In this document: positions 1 through 10,626 of the stretch, piece by piece
Numbering within the stretch: the stretch's first letter is position 1
Layout: each line of letters opens with the position of its first letter
From: Laguncularia racemosa
Lineage: Eukaryota > Streptophyta > Magnoliopsida > Myrtales > Combretaceae
Reading direction: 5' to 3'
Length of the DNA: 64,000 bases
NCBI GenBank assembly: GCA_037954665.1
Contig: JBBMOL010000206.1
Span: forward strand, 62,001 to 126,000
Translations under genes and position numbers: made by a program
The notes under the pieces: model-generated
What the model was told of the DNA's origin: nothing
What the model saw: the letters and a program-made list of their open reading frames with translations, nothing else
The model's database searches: none

Positions 1-727
1 TGGCTAGAAAATCTGCTTAGCTACGCATGTTCATCCTTAAAACGAAAATTAAAAGTGAAAACATGAAAAGTCTTTGTTGCCGACGTCCTCTGCTCTGCCT
101 CTAGGGTTGGTTCTATTTATATTGTTAAGGGAATGGTAGAGGATCTTTAGCTAGCAAGATACGAAAATATCTTTCCTTTTTCAAGTAAAGCTCGAGAAGT
201 GAATAATCGCCCGTTTGGCACGCCCACCAACACGGCCAGATTTAGAACCGTGCCTTCCTCTGTTGATAATTCACATATCATCATCCGTGTTCAGTGTGTG
301 CCACGGCTTCCACCACGGCCAGATCTCAAGATGACTCTGTTGATAGTCCACATTTCCTCCTTGTTCAGTGTATGGCATGGTTTCTACCACGGCTAGATCA
401 CAAACCGTGCCTCCGTCTGTTGGTTCTTCAAGACAGATACATGGCCATGTACTTCAACCGTGTATGTTTATGTTGATTCCAGACCAAGTACACGGCCGTG
501 TACTTCAAATACACGCCCATGTACTTTCCTCCAGCGGTGTAAATCCTTGTCTTTGATCCAAATTGTAGATGACTTCTTTAAATCACTTGAATTAGCACTC
601 TTGACTCCATTAAACCTGATTTATCACCATAATAAAATTAAGTACCATTTCCTTATGATTTCTATAAAATCAATAATAAATTAACACAATTCATACTATA
701 AAGATTGAGTATAAAATGGCTCTATCA
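1..727 (-). mobile_element. Partial LTR of the T1 family, cut by the window edge
   Basis: This stretch matches the part of the T1 LTRs at about 16070-16950 and 21378-22261, including the Gly/Cys-poor leader text, the CACGGCCGTG-type palindromes (about 480-540) and the terminal TCTATCA at 721-727. T1 elements are read on the minus strand, so base 727 is the U3 start of this LTR. It is shorter than the matching part of T1 because of small deletions. It inserted into the integrase of element H, which resumes at 728. The other end lies outside the window, so I cannot tell whether this is a solo LTR or a full element. Confidence 0.85.
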
Positions 728-1693
728 AAGAGGCAAATCAATTTGGCTTCACTATACATCCTGAAGGAACTAAGATGTATCAAGACATGAAAAGAAATTT
801 TTTGTGGGAAGGAATGAAAAGAGATATAGCCGAGTATGTAGCTCATTGTGAAACTTGCCAACAAATTAAGGTCGTGCATCAAAGACCTAGAGGATTATTA
901 CAACCTTTACCTATCCTTAAATGGAAATGGGATCAAATTGCTATAGATTTTATAAGTAGATTACCAAGGACTTCAAGTGGATATGATACCATATGGGTAA
1001 TCGTAGACTAGCTTACTAAGTCTGCTTACTTTCTTCCAATCGATAAAACTTATCTGTTGGAAAAACTGACATGAATATACATTAGTGAGATTGTTAAACT
1101 TCATGGTGTACCTATAAGTATTGTTTCAGATAGGGATCCTCATTTTGTGTCCAAATTCTAGATACATTTACAACAAGCTATGGGGGTAAAGTTACATTTC
1201 AATACAGCATATCACCCATAAACAGATGGACAATCTAAGCGAACCATTTGAGTGATGGAAGACATGCTTTGAGCCGGAGTAAGGCAATTCAAAGGGAACT
1301 AGGATTTACGTCTCCCATTAATGGAATTTTCTTATAATAATAGTTATCACTCAATTATATAGATTCCCCCATATAAAGCATTATATGGTAGAAGATGTTG
1401 ATCACCCTTATATTGGGATGACAATGAGAAAATTGTTATCGAGCTAAAAATTGTGTAAGAAACCACAACAAAGATAACTATTATTAAACAGAAGATGAAG
1501 GAATCCCAAAATAGGCAAGAGTTGTGCTAATGAAAAATGAAGACCTTTGGAATTCGCCGTAGATGATCATGTCTATTTAAAGATAAGTCCAATCAAGACC
1601 ATTCAACAAGTTAAAACACAAGGAAAATTGAGTCCTTGATATATTGGTCATTTTAAAATACTCAACAGAATTGGGAATTTAGCTTATCAATTA
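728..1693 (+). pseudogene. Element H integrase fragment (Tekay/Del-like chromovirus pol)
   Basis: The translation on the plus strand is a Ty3/gypsy integrase. A zinc-binding HCETCQ segment near 846 is followed by the GLLQPLPI and DFISRLPRTSSGYD signatures, then the VSDRDPHF segment with the second catalytic Asp near 1120. The region that should hold the catalytic Glu reads TDGQSKRTI, so the frame shows Lys after Ser there. The longest open piece is 775-1011; beyond it there are stops about every 30-60 codons, so this is dead. Wording and order are those of Tekay/Del chromoviruses. The end of this piece reads NRIGNLAYQ and continues at 6614, after the D insertion. The 5' part of H (gag, RT) lies outside the window. 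Confidence 0.85.
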
Positions 1694-2657
1694 TGATGTG
1701 CCTAAACACTCTTGAAAGCACATTCAAAAGACTTAAGAAAAACTATCTCAAGTCAAGGCAAAATCGGATCCAAAAAAAGGGCAAAATGACGTGAACCAAG
1801 TGAAGATATGATGAAATCCAAATGTCCAATGATAAAATTAGAATACCACACTGATAATACCTTCTAATAACACCTTAATCTTATATAATCCACAATATGA
1901 CAAAAGAAAACCGTGACAAAAATAATCCCTTTCCAATAGTGAAGAACACGTTTCCTAGGGAAATTTTCAATGATGAACCAAATATAATTGATAAATACTT
2001 CAAATAAGCACAAGAATTCGTGTACAATAAGGTGTATTTATGACCAAGAAATATCTCAATTCAACCCTAGATATGACACACTAGAGAAGAAAAGAAATCA
2101 CAACAAAATGAAATTGATATAACTCACAATTTCAAGATGTTGCACTCGCCACAATTTCAACTCTTGGGATTGAAATTGATAAGAGTTTGGAACCAAGGTA
2201 TGAACCCTAATTCTCACGTGAAAGGAAGAGTATATTCTGCAAAAATAAGCCTCCTCAAACCCTCTCTTAAGCAAGTATTTATACTTGCTACTCCTAGGGT
2301 TAAAAGGTGCTCAAAATTACAAGTTTGCCACTTTTAAGGTGGCTAACCCTAAATGAAAATTACAAGGAAATAAAAGTGTCCTAAAACCAAAATACAACCA
2401 AAATAGTTCAATAAACATTTACAAGATACAGAATAACATAAATCTTCATGATCCAATGCCTCATAATAGAGAACAATCGAAGCGGGCCTTTGAAGTTGTA
2501 GGACATTTTGGGCATCCCATGGAGATATATAATTGTACCTGTAAGATTATTCTCAAAGTTTATTAGAAATAAAGACATAAGATAAAATATGAGCAATTTG
2601 GTCAATCATCCAAATTGGGTTCTGAAGAGGTTGACAGTGTCGGAATTTTTCCCATCA
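1694..2657 (-). repeat. 3' LTR of element D
   Basis: The plus-strand text runs from TGATGTGCC to TTTCCCATCA, so the minus-strand LTR starts TGATGGG and ends GGCACATCA. It matches 5615-6613 closely, with small indels (964 versus 999 bp). A TATA box lies inside a perfect 18-bp palindrome at 2271-2288. Confidence 0.9.
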
Positions 2658-2727
2658 TCTCCTCGGGCTTCTGAAAGATTTGCCCTCAAATCTAGAGGAT
2701 CAGTTGTGGAATTGAACCCTAGGATCT
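2658..2727 (-). pseudogene. Pol C-terminal remnant and polypurine tract of element D
   Basis: On the minus strand this short piece reads approximately LDLRANLSEARGDD and then meets the LTR. It matches the pol tail seen in element B (PDLRTNLFEARGDD at about 45640-45680) and marks where RT-RNase H-integrase was lost. The purine-rich GAAGCCCGAGGAGA next to the LTR is the likely polypurine tract. Confidence 0.65.
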
Positions 2728-4497
2728 CTATTGTTCTGCTTCCCCGATTAACCATGGTAGTGGACGGCTGCCTACCTCTTTCTGAAAACTCTGGACCTTA
2801 GATGGAGTCATTGGTAATAGCATTATGCGTGTTTCGCCCATGCTGAACATGTAGGTATTTTCAAACCCATCATGTATCACCCGTCGATCATACAACCAGG
2901 GCCGACCCAACAGCAAATGGAATGCATGCATAAGAACTATATCACAAAGGATCTCATCATGATAGTTCTGCCCGACACTCACTGGAACCTTTGCCCTAAG
3001 GGTAACATGTATACTACCTCTATTATCCAGCCAATGCAAATGATAAGGACTAGGATGAGGTATAGTAGACAGTTGTAATTTGTCTACTAGTGCAGCAGAT
3101 ATAACATCCGTGCAACTACCACTATCGATGATGAGTACACAAAGGTTACCTCTGATTCTACAAGAGGTATGAAATATGTTCTCCCTTTGAATATCACTGA
3201 TATCAGGAGATGTGGACAAAATCCTGCGTAATACATTGAGGGATAGATATTTTCCTCTAGTATGCTCCTCAGGCGCATTTGCATTCTGATCATCATAATA
3301 TTCCTGCAATGCTGTTGGTAGATCTGTAGGCTCAATCTGTTCATGGTCATCCTCAGTATCCTCTCCAATGTCTTCCATAATAGTCATCACCCCCTTATTT
3401 GGACATTGTGTAGCCATATGCCCAAATCCCATGCATTTAAAACATTTAATCTAGCGTGCTTTCCCACTAGTAGATCCGGGAACAGTCTGCCTCGTTTCTG
3501 GTGCCATGACCTCTTTACCCTTCCTAGTGGGTAAGTTTTCTCTAATAATGGTTGGGGTAGTAATGTCCACTGTCTTAACTCCCTCACCAACCGCCTTTAC
3601 TCCCCCTGATCGACTGTCGGCTGAGATGGGTCTATTAATAGTATTGGGCCTACTGCTAGGAGCCCTAAAGAAATTGGACCTCCTCTGTCTCTCTACTTTT
3701 AAGGCCAACTAAATAGCCTCATCAAGTGTTATGTAGCGTTGTAGCTCAACAATACACGCTATCTCATATTTTAGACCAGAGACAAATCGTGCTATAGTTT
3801 GTTCCGGAGGCTTAACAGACCCACACCTAATCATAAGGGTCTCAAATTCCTACACATAATCATCCACTGTTTTGCCCCCCTGCCTCAAGGTTTGCAGTCG
3901 CATAAACAGCTCCTGTTTGTAGTGCTCAGGAATGAACCTTTTCCTTAACATCCTCTTCATATCCCTCTAGGTCTGAACCTCAGCCTCTCCATCCCGACGC
4001 TTATTGATGATCAGATTCTTCCACTAAAGTGCAGCATACCCTACAAATTCAACTGCAGCCAATCTAACCCTAGTACTATCATCAATCTCATAACATTCGA
4101 AAAGACCTTCGACCTTATCCTCTCAGTCCAGGTACTCATCTGCTGATCCCTTACCATCATAGGATGGCATCTGTAGTTTCACATATTCCAAACCCCGAGG
4201 TGGCCTGAAATCCCTATTCTGATTTAGGTTGACTCCAAAATTATCATCTCTTTCTTCCACTACTCTATTTCGATGAGGGTTTTGTGGAGCTACTCGAGGT
4301 GGTGCTGGTTGGTTTACCACTGGTGGTTGTGGTAAAGTCATCTTGTCAACTCTAGTTGCTAGTGTAGCAACTATAGTAGTAAGCTCCTGAAGTTGTTCCT
4401 CCAAAGTTCTTCTGCCTGCCACATTACGAACATGTCCTCCACCAACTTGGCTATTGGCTTCTTCACCCAATTCCCCATTCACACTATCATTAGACAT
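2728..4497 (-). pseudogene. Element D gag-protease, broken by in-frame stops
   Basis: One minus-strand frame of about 590 codons, starting at the ATG at 4497 (MSNDSVNGE). The open pieces at 4123-4497, 3451-3708 and 2728-3432 are in the same frame, separated by single stop codons, mostly where Trp or Gln is expected. Order: variable N-terminus; gag domain with a W-rich core and the RRKRF-type and LRQGGKTVDDY signatures (about 4120-3700); CCHC zinc knuckle CFKCMGFGHMATQCP near 3440-3400; retropepsin with active site DSGSCTD near 3110 and the partner motif LLGRPWLYDRR near 2900. The protein would package RNA and mature the particle. The frame stops soon after the protease and no RT follows. Confidence 0.85.
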
Positions 4498-5596
4498 ATT
4501 TGTAGATCCTTGTATATTGTTTCTCAAAATGATATGATTCAAGGATATACACTTCCACTACAATACTTCCTTAAACTCCACACAATAGTAACTACAAAAG
4601 ACAAACAACAAACCCACTTAATGTTACAATTTATAATTGCAACTCACGTGTAATACTCTCCTCCACAACAAGCCACAAGTACATGGTGTAGAAAAATTAA
4701 TTTCCACAAGTTTACTCCATGGCAACACACAAGCAACAACTACAATTAATATGTAATACTTCCACGGCAACAACAAAGTGAACAATGAATACAAGTAATC
4801 TTCAACTTCCACGGAAAATAATGAAGACAAGAGATTAATAAGTAGCTTTCCAAAATGAATTCCGAATTCCCACTATAGGCAGCAACTTACAATTTGAATT
4901 TCAAATAACTTCACTTATTGCAAGCCTTCCTCAATTGGTAACAATGAATTCAAATTCAAATAGCAATCATTAACTCCCACAACTTAATTGCATATGATTT
5001 GAATTCAAAATAATTCCTTACTAACCAAACTTAATGTAATCTGCAAATTTAACTTCACAATTTCAGAATTACACAATGGAATTTAAACAACAAACTTCAC
5101 AACTCCACACGCCACAAGCTACTCCACGGCAACAATTGGTAAGTTTCACAATTTCAAAACAATTTGGTAAAGTAACTTCACTTTGTACTTCTGCCTTCCA
5201 TGTGAATTAGTGTCCACAAAGTGATATAATAACCTTCCCAAATCAACTCCAACAATCAGCAAATCAAATCCCAATCCAAAGCAATTTCGCAATCTCAAAC
5301 TACAACAACAACAACAACTACACAATTGCGTTTTTTTCCACTTGATCAACCCTAATTGTTGATCACTTCCACGAAATTGAATACAACCAATTACCTTCTC
5401 TCAACAAGAGCTCTGATACCAAAAAGATGATGTGCTCAAATCCAAGATTAAGCACATATAAAAATCAATTTGAAAGACAATCCAACAATGTCAATCAAAC
5501 TAGTCTCAATCACATGAACAATACCGTCAATTTCCAATGAATTTAACCAATTCTTCAATTATGATGTGTTTGAATCTTAAATTCAAATATGATATA
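4498..5596 (-). other. Untranslated leader of element D
   Basis: About 1.1 kb between the PBS and the gag start. It is rich in short words such as CCACGGCAACAA and CACAAC and has no reading frame of note. Related leaders occur in B (59358-60954) and in the G1 remnant (about 9398-9566). It probably holds the packaging signal, by position only. Confidence 0.6.
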
Positions 5597-5608
5597 GCTC
5601 TGATACCA
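5597..5608 (-). other. Primer-binding site of element D (initiator-Met tRNA)
   Basis: The minus strand reads TGGTATCAGAGC, the exact complement of the 3' end of plant initiator-Met tRNA, six bases inside the 5' LTR. Confidence 0.92.
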
Positions 5609-5614
5609 AAAAGA

Positions 5615-6613
5615 TGATGTGCCTAAACACTCTTGAAAGCACATTCAAAAGACTTAAGAAAAACTATCTCAAGTCAAGGCAAAATCGGATCCAAAAAAAG
5701 GGCAAAATGACGTGAACCAAGTGAAGATATGATGAAATCCAAATGTCCAATGATATAATTAGAATACCACACTGATAATACCTTCTAATAACACCCTAAT
5801 ATTATATAATCCACGCAAATAATCCACAATATGACAAAAGAAAACCGTGACAAAAATAATCCCTTTCAAATAGTGAAGAACACGTTTCCTAGGGAAATTT
5901 TCAATGATGAACCAAATATAATTGATAAATACTTCAAATAAGCACAAGAATTCGTGTACAATAAGGTGTATTTCTGACCAAGAAATATCTCAATTCAACC
6001 CTAGATATGACACACTAGAGAAGAAAAGAAATCACAACAAAATGAAATTGATATAACTCACAATTTCAAGATGTTGCACTCGCCACAATTTCAACTCTTG
6101 TGATTGAAATTGATAAGATTTTGGAACCAAAGTATGAACCCTAATTCTCACGTGAAAGGAAGAGTATATTCTGCAAAAATAAGCCTCCTCAAACCCTCTC
6201 TTAAGCAAGTATTTATACTTGCTACTCCTAGGGTTAAAAGTGCTCAAAATTGCAAGTTTGCCACTTTTAAGGTGGCTAACCCTAAATGAAAATTACAAGG
6301 AAATAAAAGTGTCCTAAAACCAAAATAGTTCAATAAACATTTACAAGATACAAAATAACATAAATCTTCATGATCCAATGCCTCAGAATAGAGAACAATC
6401 GCAGCGGACCTTTGATTGTTTCCTAGAAAAATGTTCTATGTCCAACTGAAGTTGTAGGAAATTTTGGGTATCCCATGGAGATATATAATTGTACCTGTAA
6501 GATTATTCTCAAATTTTATTAGAAATAAAGACATAAGATAAAATATGAGCAATTTGGTAAATCATCCAAATTGGGTTCTGAAGAGGTTGACAGTGCCAGA
6601 ATTTTTCCCATCA
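5615..6613 (-). repeat. 5' LTR of element D
   Basis: This 999-bp LTR pairs with 1694-2657. It lies next to the PBS on the minus strand and is followed by TSD AATTA at 6614-6618. The palindromic TATA box is at 6205-6222. Confidence 0.92.
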
Positions 6614-6653
6614 AATTAGCATTACCCCAAAAATATTTCTAACATACAAAATG
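6614..6653 (+). pseudogene. Element H pol fragment between two insertions
   Basis: Forty bases that continue the H integrase C-terminal text: ALPQKYF and a degenerate IHNVF-like segment, the expected follow-on to GNLAYQ at 1693. The piece is bounded by the D TSD on the left and the E array on the right. Its sequel resumes at 14899. Confidence 0.75.
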
Positions 6654-7342
6654 TGATACGATTCTAAGAGCTAAGATACGTGCGCCAAAGAAAACAAAAT
6701 CAATCCGAGCTCTAGGTGGTAGTACGGGGTCCAAAAAAGGAGGACATAGGCATCGAGAGGACCCAAGGCGAAGTTCGGCCAGCCTTAAGCCGACCTTGAA
6801 TAAAGGTTGGCCAAGTTAACTTCAAGGCTGCTGGCCTTGGTGCCGGCCTAAAAGAAGGCCGCTGACCGGCTTCACACAATTTGTTTTAGACATGATATAA
6901 GTAGTGTTCTTTATGGTTTTTATGAGGACAGATGATATTTTGGTTGTAAGCAAACACTTTGAGCGTGTGTGTGAATCCTCTTTTGGGATTCTTGAATATT
7001 GAGAATTGATTTTCACTTTATTCGTATTGTTCTTATCAAATTCTTGGTTCCTATAGAATTTGTGGCGAGCATCGTTATTGAATTCTTAGAATTCTTTAAC
7101 CTTAAGTGATTGATTTATAGGACGTGGTCTCTATTGTTCCATGATTTGATTGCAAATTAGTTTAATTTTATCAATCTTAGCATCTATAGATTGGTAATTT
7201 TACCCATGTCCTTGTTTTTATTCGTTAGTACCAAAATCTAGAAAAAAAACCTAAAATTGTTATTGACGATTTGATTTGTGTGAAAGGGATTCGATTTCCA
7301 ATTTCGTAACATTTGGTATCAGAGCATATCAAATTCGTGTCA
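6654..7342 (+). repeat. First LTR of the E array
   Basis: 689 bp, from TGATACGATTC to TTCGTGTCA. It lacks part of the GC-rich repeat block present in the other two LTRs. The 3' end is set by comparison with the third LTR, where the element stops at 14898. The first about 150 bases translate as a pol tail (ILRAKIRAPKKTKSIQALGG). A GGCCGGC-type repeat block lies at about 6770-6870. Confidence 0.85.
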
Positions 7343-7344
7343 TT

Positions 7345-7356
7345 TGGTATCAGAGC
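7345..7356 (+). other. Primer-binding site, E internal copy 1
   Basis: TGGTATCAGAGC, a perfect initiator-Met tRNA match two bases after the LTR end. An identical copy sits 31 bases upstream at 7314-7325, inside the LTR. Confidence 0.88.
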
Positions 7357-7602
7357 AAAGGTTAGATTCGTAAGGAATCAAAGTGAAGGATTCGATCAGA
7401 ACGCGGGTTAAATCGGTAAGGCTGTTGAATCTCAACTCAGCTGTAGTTTTAATTCAATATTGCTGTTGGTTGGAAATTTGGGAATTTATTTTGATAAGTA
7501 TTGTCGTGAATTCGATTGTTGGGTGTTGAATTGGTATTTGGGGCTGTTGTTGAGAATTGGGGTTTTGTGAATATCTTTGCTGAAATTTTGATTGGTAGAG
7601 AT

Positions 7603-8357
7603 GTCGTCGCATGGAAGTGTTCATAACAACAACAATGGGAATGATGTTGATAATGGGGGTGAAGTTGTGACTAGGGCTGAGTTCAATCAAATCCAAGAAA
7701 ATATTAGATTAATTATGGAGAGATAGGAGGTTAGGGATAAAAGAAGCCATAGTGGTGCAGGAATTAAGAGGAAACATTCTAGTGATGATTCCGATGCTCG
7801 TAGTGAAAGGAGTAGGAGAGGAAACAATGATGACAGACGTAAGGGGATTGAAAACATAAAGCTGAAAATACCACCTTTCATTGGTAGTAGTAAACCAGAG
7901 GAATTCCTAGACTAGGTGCCACGGGTTGAGAAGGTGTTTGACTGCTATGAGTGGGATGAGCGCATGAAGGTGAAAATGGCGTCTCTAGCATTTTATGAAT
8001 ATGCTAGTCTGTGGTGGGATAAACTATAAACTGAGAGACGTAGGGCGGATGAGGAGAAAGTGCGTTCATGGGCTTTGATGAAAAGGTTGATGAGACGCAG
8101 ATTTGTGCTAGATTACTATAAACAAGAGATGCTGATGGAGTTGCAATCCTTGAGACAGGGTAAGAGAAGCATAGAAGAGTATGTGAAGGAGTTTGAGACA
8201 CTAATGGCAAGGTGTGACATTAGGGAATCATCAGATGAATCCATAGCTCGTTTCATCAATGGGTTGAAGATGGACATTGCCAATGTAGTGGAACTCTAGC
8301 ATTATTAGACTCTTGAGGATGTGATTAAATTAGCCAGTCGGGTTGAGCGGCATCAAC
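7603..8357 (+). pseudogene. Element E gag, internal copy 1, first part
   Basis: The frame starts at ATG 7603 (MSSHGSVHNN). It has an Asn-rich and then Arg/Ser-rich N-terminus, followed by the gag core with KLKIPPFIGSSKPEEFLD, CYEWDERMKVKMASLAFYEYASLWWDKL and SLRQGKRSIEEYVKEFE (about 7855-8200). Stops occur near 7723, 7912 and 8027, all three also present in copy 2, and private stops near 8297 and 8306. The frame is cut at RVERHQ by the G1 insertion (TSD TCAAC at 8353-8357) and resumes at 10627. Not functional. Confidence 0.85.
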
Positions 8358-8417
8358 TGATGTGCCTAATTCCAAGCTTAAGCACAGTCAAAAGAATCAT
8401 GGAAAACTCCTCAATTC
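8358..8417 (-). repeat. Truncated LTR stub of G1
   Basis: About 60 bases matching the terminal part of the LTR at 9585 (TGATGTGCCTAATTC onward). After CTCCTCAATT the match ends and leader-like sequence follows, which marks the deletion junction. Confidence 0.75.
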
Positions 8418-8554
8418 CGAATTCAAACAATGTAAGAACCACAATTCTCTTCCTACACAATTACACTTCCGAAAGTGCACTAAAAAAATGCACTATCTTT
8501 CCTCTTCCTTCACAGTGAAGTCCACAACATAGAAGCTTCAACAAGTACTTCAAA

Positions 8555-9392
8555 TGATGAGATCCATGATGAGAACCAAGCCGGAAGAAGAAATGTGGAT
8601 CCTCTTGAAGTGCCGCCTTGACCAATCACAAGAAATCAAGCGAAACAATTCAAGGAAGCACTTAACGGGTTGATAAAGGTTGTCCATGAAGCTGGAAAGG
8701 ATTGGAGCAATCATGAAGTTGGAATGGATTGGAACAACCATAGGAAGACCCTTGCTCTTATACAAGTCACACCGGACACGGGTTGAAGAGGGCGTGTACT
8801 TTCAAGGCACGGCCGTGTAGGAATTCCAAGATTGCACAGAATCATACACGGCTAGACACACGGCTAAAAGGCACGGCCGTGTATGGAGACAAGCAAATCT
8901 ACAGAAAGATACACGACCAGAAGTACACGGTCGTGTATGTGACCAGAATGTGCACAGAAAAGTACACGGTCGTGTACACGGCCGTGTATCCCCTGCCGGC
9001 CAGCTTGTTCTGTTTTCGTGTTTTTACGCAACTTATCTAAGCTACGTCATTTTGGACTTGTTTTTCACGAATTGTAACCCTAGTATAAAAGATCCTAGGG
9101 TTTAGAACAACATAGAATATACATCTTAGAACATTAAACATCTTTGAGAGACTCCTCTCTTGGTTCTTCCAGAACAAACTAGAACTTATCGGATTTTATT
9201 TCCGTAGCGTTCATCCCGACTTATCAATCGGTCTTTCGTCCCCGATTGTGGCGTCTTCACATTATACCAAGGTTCTTGTCTCGCTTATAGACAACGGGTC
9301 GTAGTTTCCACTTTAGGTGTTTGGCATCATAGGTAACAAATTCCGAACGTATTGGTATTGGGTTTCGTCACGGGTTGGCGTGGTTCGTATCA
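8555..9392 (+). mobile_element. Solo LTR of the C family
   Basis: 838 bp, from TGATGAGATCC to TTCGTATCA, flanked on both sides by TCAAA (8550-8554, 9393-9397). It matches the C LTRs at 46419-47203 and 58176-58947 in inverted orientation. The start encodes a pol tail (DESQAGRRNVDP, with RKPSR-like basic text after it). A cluster of CACGGCCGTG-type palindromes lies at about 8800-8995. This is the product of recombination between the two LTRs of a full element. Confidence 0.92.
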
Positions 9393-9397
9393 TCAAA

Positions 9398-9566
9398 ATC
9401 ACTCCAACATGCAGCAAATTCAACTCCTACTCAAGACAATTTACTCCACTTCAAACAACTACAACAACAATTTCAATCTACCCGCAATTTTGGAATTGAT
9501 GATGTAAGAACATGAACCCTAAATTTCCAAAATTCAAAATCACATAATCCCTTCTCACAACCACAA
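9398..9566 (-). other. Leader remnant of G1
   Basis: Non-coding sequence with the same AACTCCTACTCAAGACAATTT-like words as the leaders of D and B. Nothing else is visible in it. Confidence 0.55.
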
Positions 9567-9578
9567 GCTCTGATACCA
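9567..9578 (-). other. Primer-binding site of G1
   Basis: The minus strand reads TGGTATCAGAGC, an exact initiator-Met tRNA match, six bases inside the LTR that starts at 9585. Confidence 0.9.
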
Positions 9579-9584
9579 AAAAGA

Positions 9585-10621
9585 TGATGTGCCTAATTCT
9601 AAGCTTAAGCACAATCAAAAGAATCAAGGAAAACTCCTCAATTCACTCACACAAAAACCAGTTCACTTGACTAGGTAAATGCAAAAATCCTAAGGCAATG
9701 GAAGGAAATCCAAAGAGCTCCAATTGCTATTATCAATCCAAACAAGTAATCTTCATCAAATAATAACAATTATAATTGAAACCCACATGAATCAAATCAT
9801 GAAAACAATTGGGTCAAACTGCAAATTCCAATCCCTTCCTTCAACTATCCAATTCACGTCACAATGAAGAGAATGATATCATATATCAACACAATCAATC
9901 CTATAACAAGCTATTGATCACGAATTGCAAATTAAAACAAGTCCAAGAACATCCAAATCAACCTAGATATGACGCACTAGTGATGAAATGGAAAACAACA
10001 ATAAGGAACCGATATTACTCACGATTTCTCCTTGTTGCACTCGCCACAATTTCAACTTCTTGGAATTGAAATTGATAAGAGAATTTGGAATTAGGAAAAC
10101 CCTAAGCCCTCTCACAAAATGTGAAGTGTTTGTTCTACAAAAATAAGCCTTCTCAAACCCTCTCTTAAGCAAGTATTTATACTTGCTACTTCTAGGGTTA
10201 AAAAGTGCTTAAAATTACAAGTTTGCCACTTTTAAGGTAGCTAACCCTAAATGAAAATTACAAGGAAAAAAAAAGTGTCCCAAAACCAAAATACAACCAA
10301 AATAGTTCATAAAAGAATAAATATATAAAAGAAATGGTCTTCAAGATGCCGGCCTTCTATAGGATCCATCGGCCTAGCTCATCGCCGGTTCAGGTCGGTC
10401 CATGGATAACCCTCAAGCTGAGTCTGAGGGAGTTTGTCCTTTGCCCTATAGAATATGATAAGTGTGCCTGTTGGAAAACACAATACAAGAATAATAGAAA
10501 AGAGGTTAATATATAAATAATTCCGAGGTTGATCTGCTCAAAATGGGCCTTTATTGCCAAAATTCGAATTCCTTTAGTTTTTTCCCTAATGATAGGTCTT
10601 GTCGGATTTTGATTCCTATCA
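9585..10621 (-). repeat. 5' LTR of G1
   Basis: A 1037-bp G-family LTR, closely related to those of B (44598-45637, 60973-62001). On the minus strand it starts TGATAGGAATC and ends GGCACATCA. The palindromic TATA box is at 10169-10186. Confidence 0.9.
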
Positions 10622-10626
10622 TCAAC

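Larger units (their letters stand above)
1694..6613 (-). mobile_element. Element D, non-autonomous Ty3/gypsy element with gag and protease only
   Basis: A complete element read on the minus strand: 5' LTR 5615-6613, initiator-Met PBS 5597-5608, leader, gag-protease frame, then directly the pol tail and 3' LTR 1694-2657. The TSD AATTA is present at 1689-1693 and 6614-6618, and the interrupted integrase frame of H joins across it. No RT, RNase H or integrase sequence is present. After the protease the sequence jumps to a short pol-tail-like stretch (about 2658-2727) that in related elements precedes the 3' LTR. This structure resembles the plant TR-GAG type of non-autonomous retrotransposon. 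Confidence 0.88.
8358..10621 (-). mobile_element. Element G1, deleted minus-strand gypsy element
   Basis: A minus-strand element with TSD TCAAC (8353-8357 and 10622-10626) inside the gag of E copy 1. It keeps a full 5' LTR (9585-10621), PBS (9567-9578) and part of the leader. The other LTR is only a stub of about 60 bases (8358 to about 8417) that passes straight into leader-like sequence. All coding sequence is gone. A C-type solo LTR (8555-9392) is nested in it. Confidence 0.85.

Noticed and set aside
8800..8995. Possible CRISPR-like array because of evenly repeated palindromes
   Set aside because: Plant LTR context; spacing is irregular, units are short and variable, and there are no cas genes.
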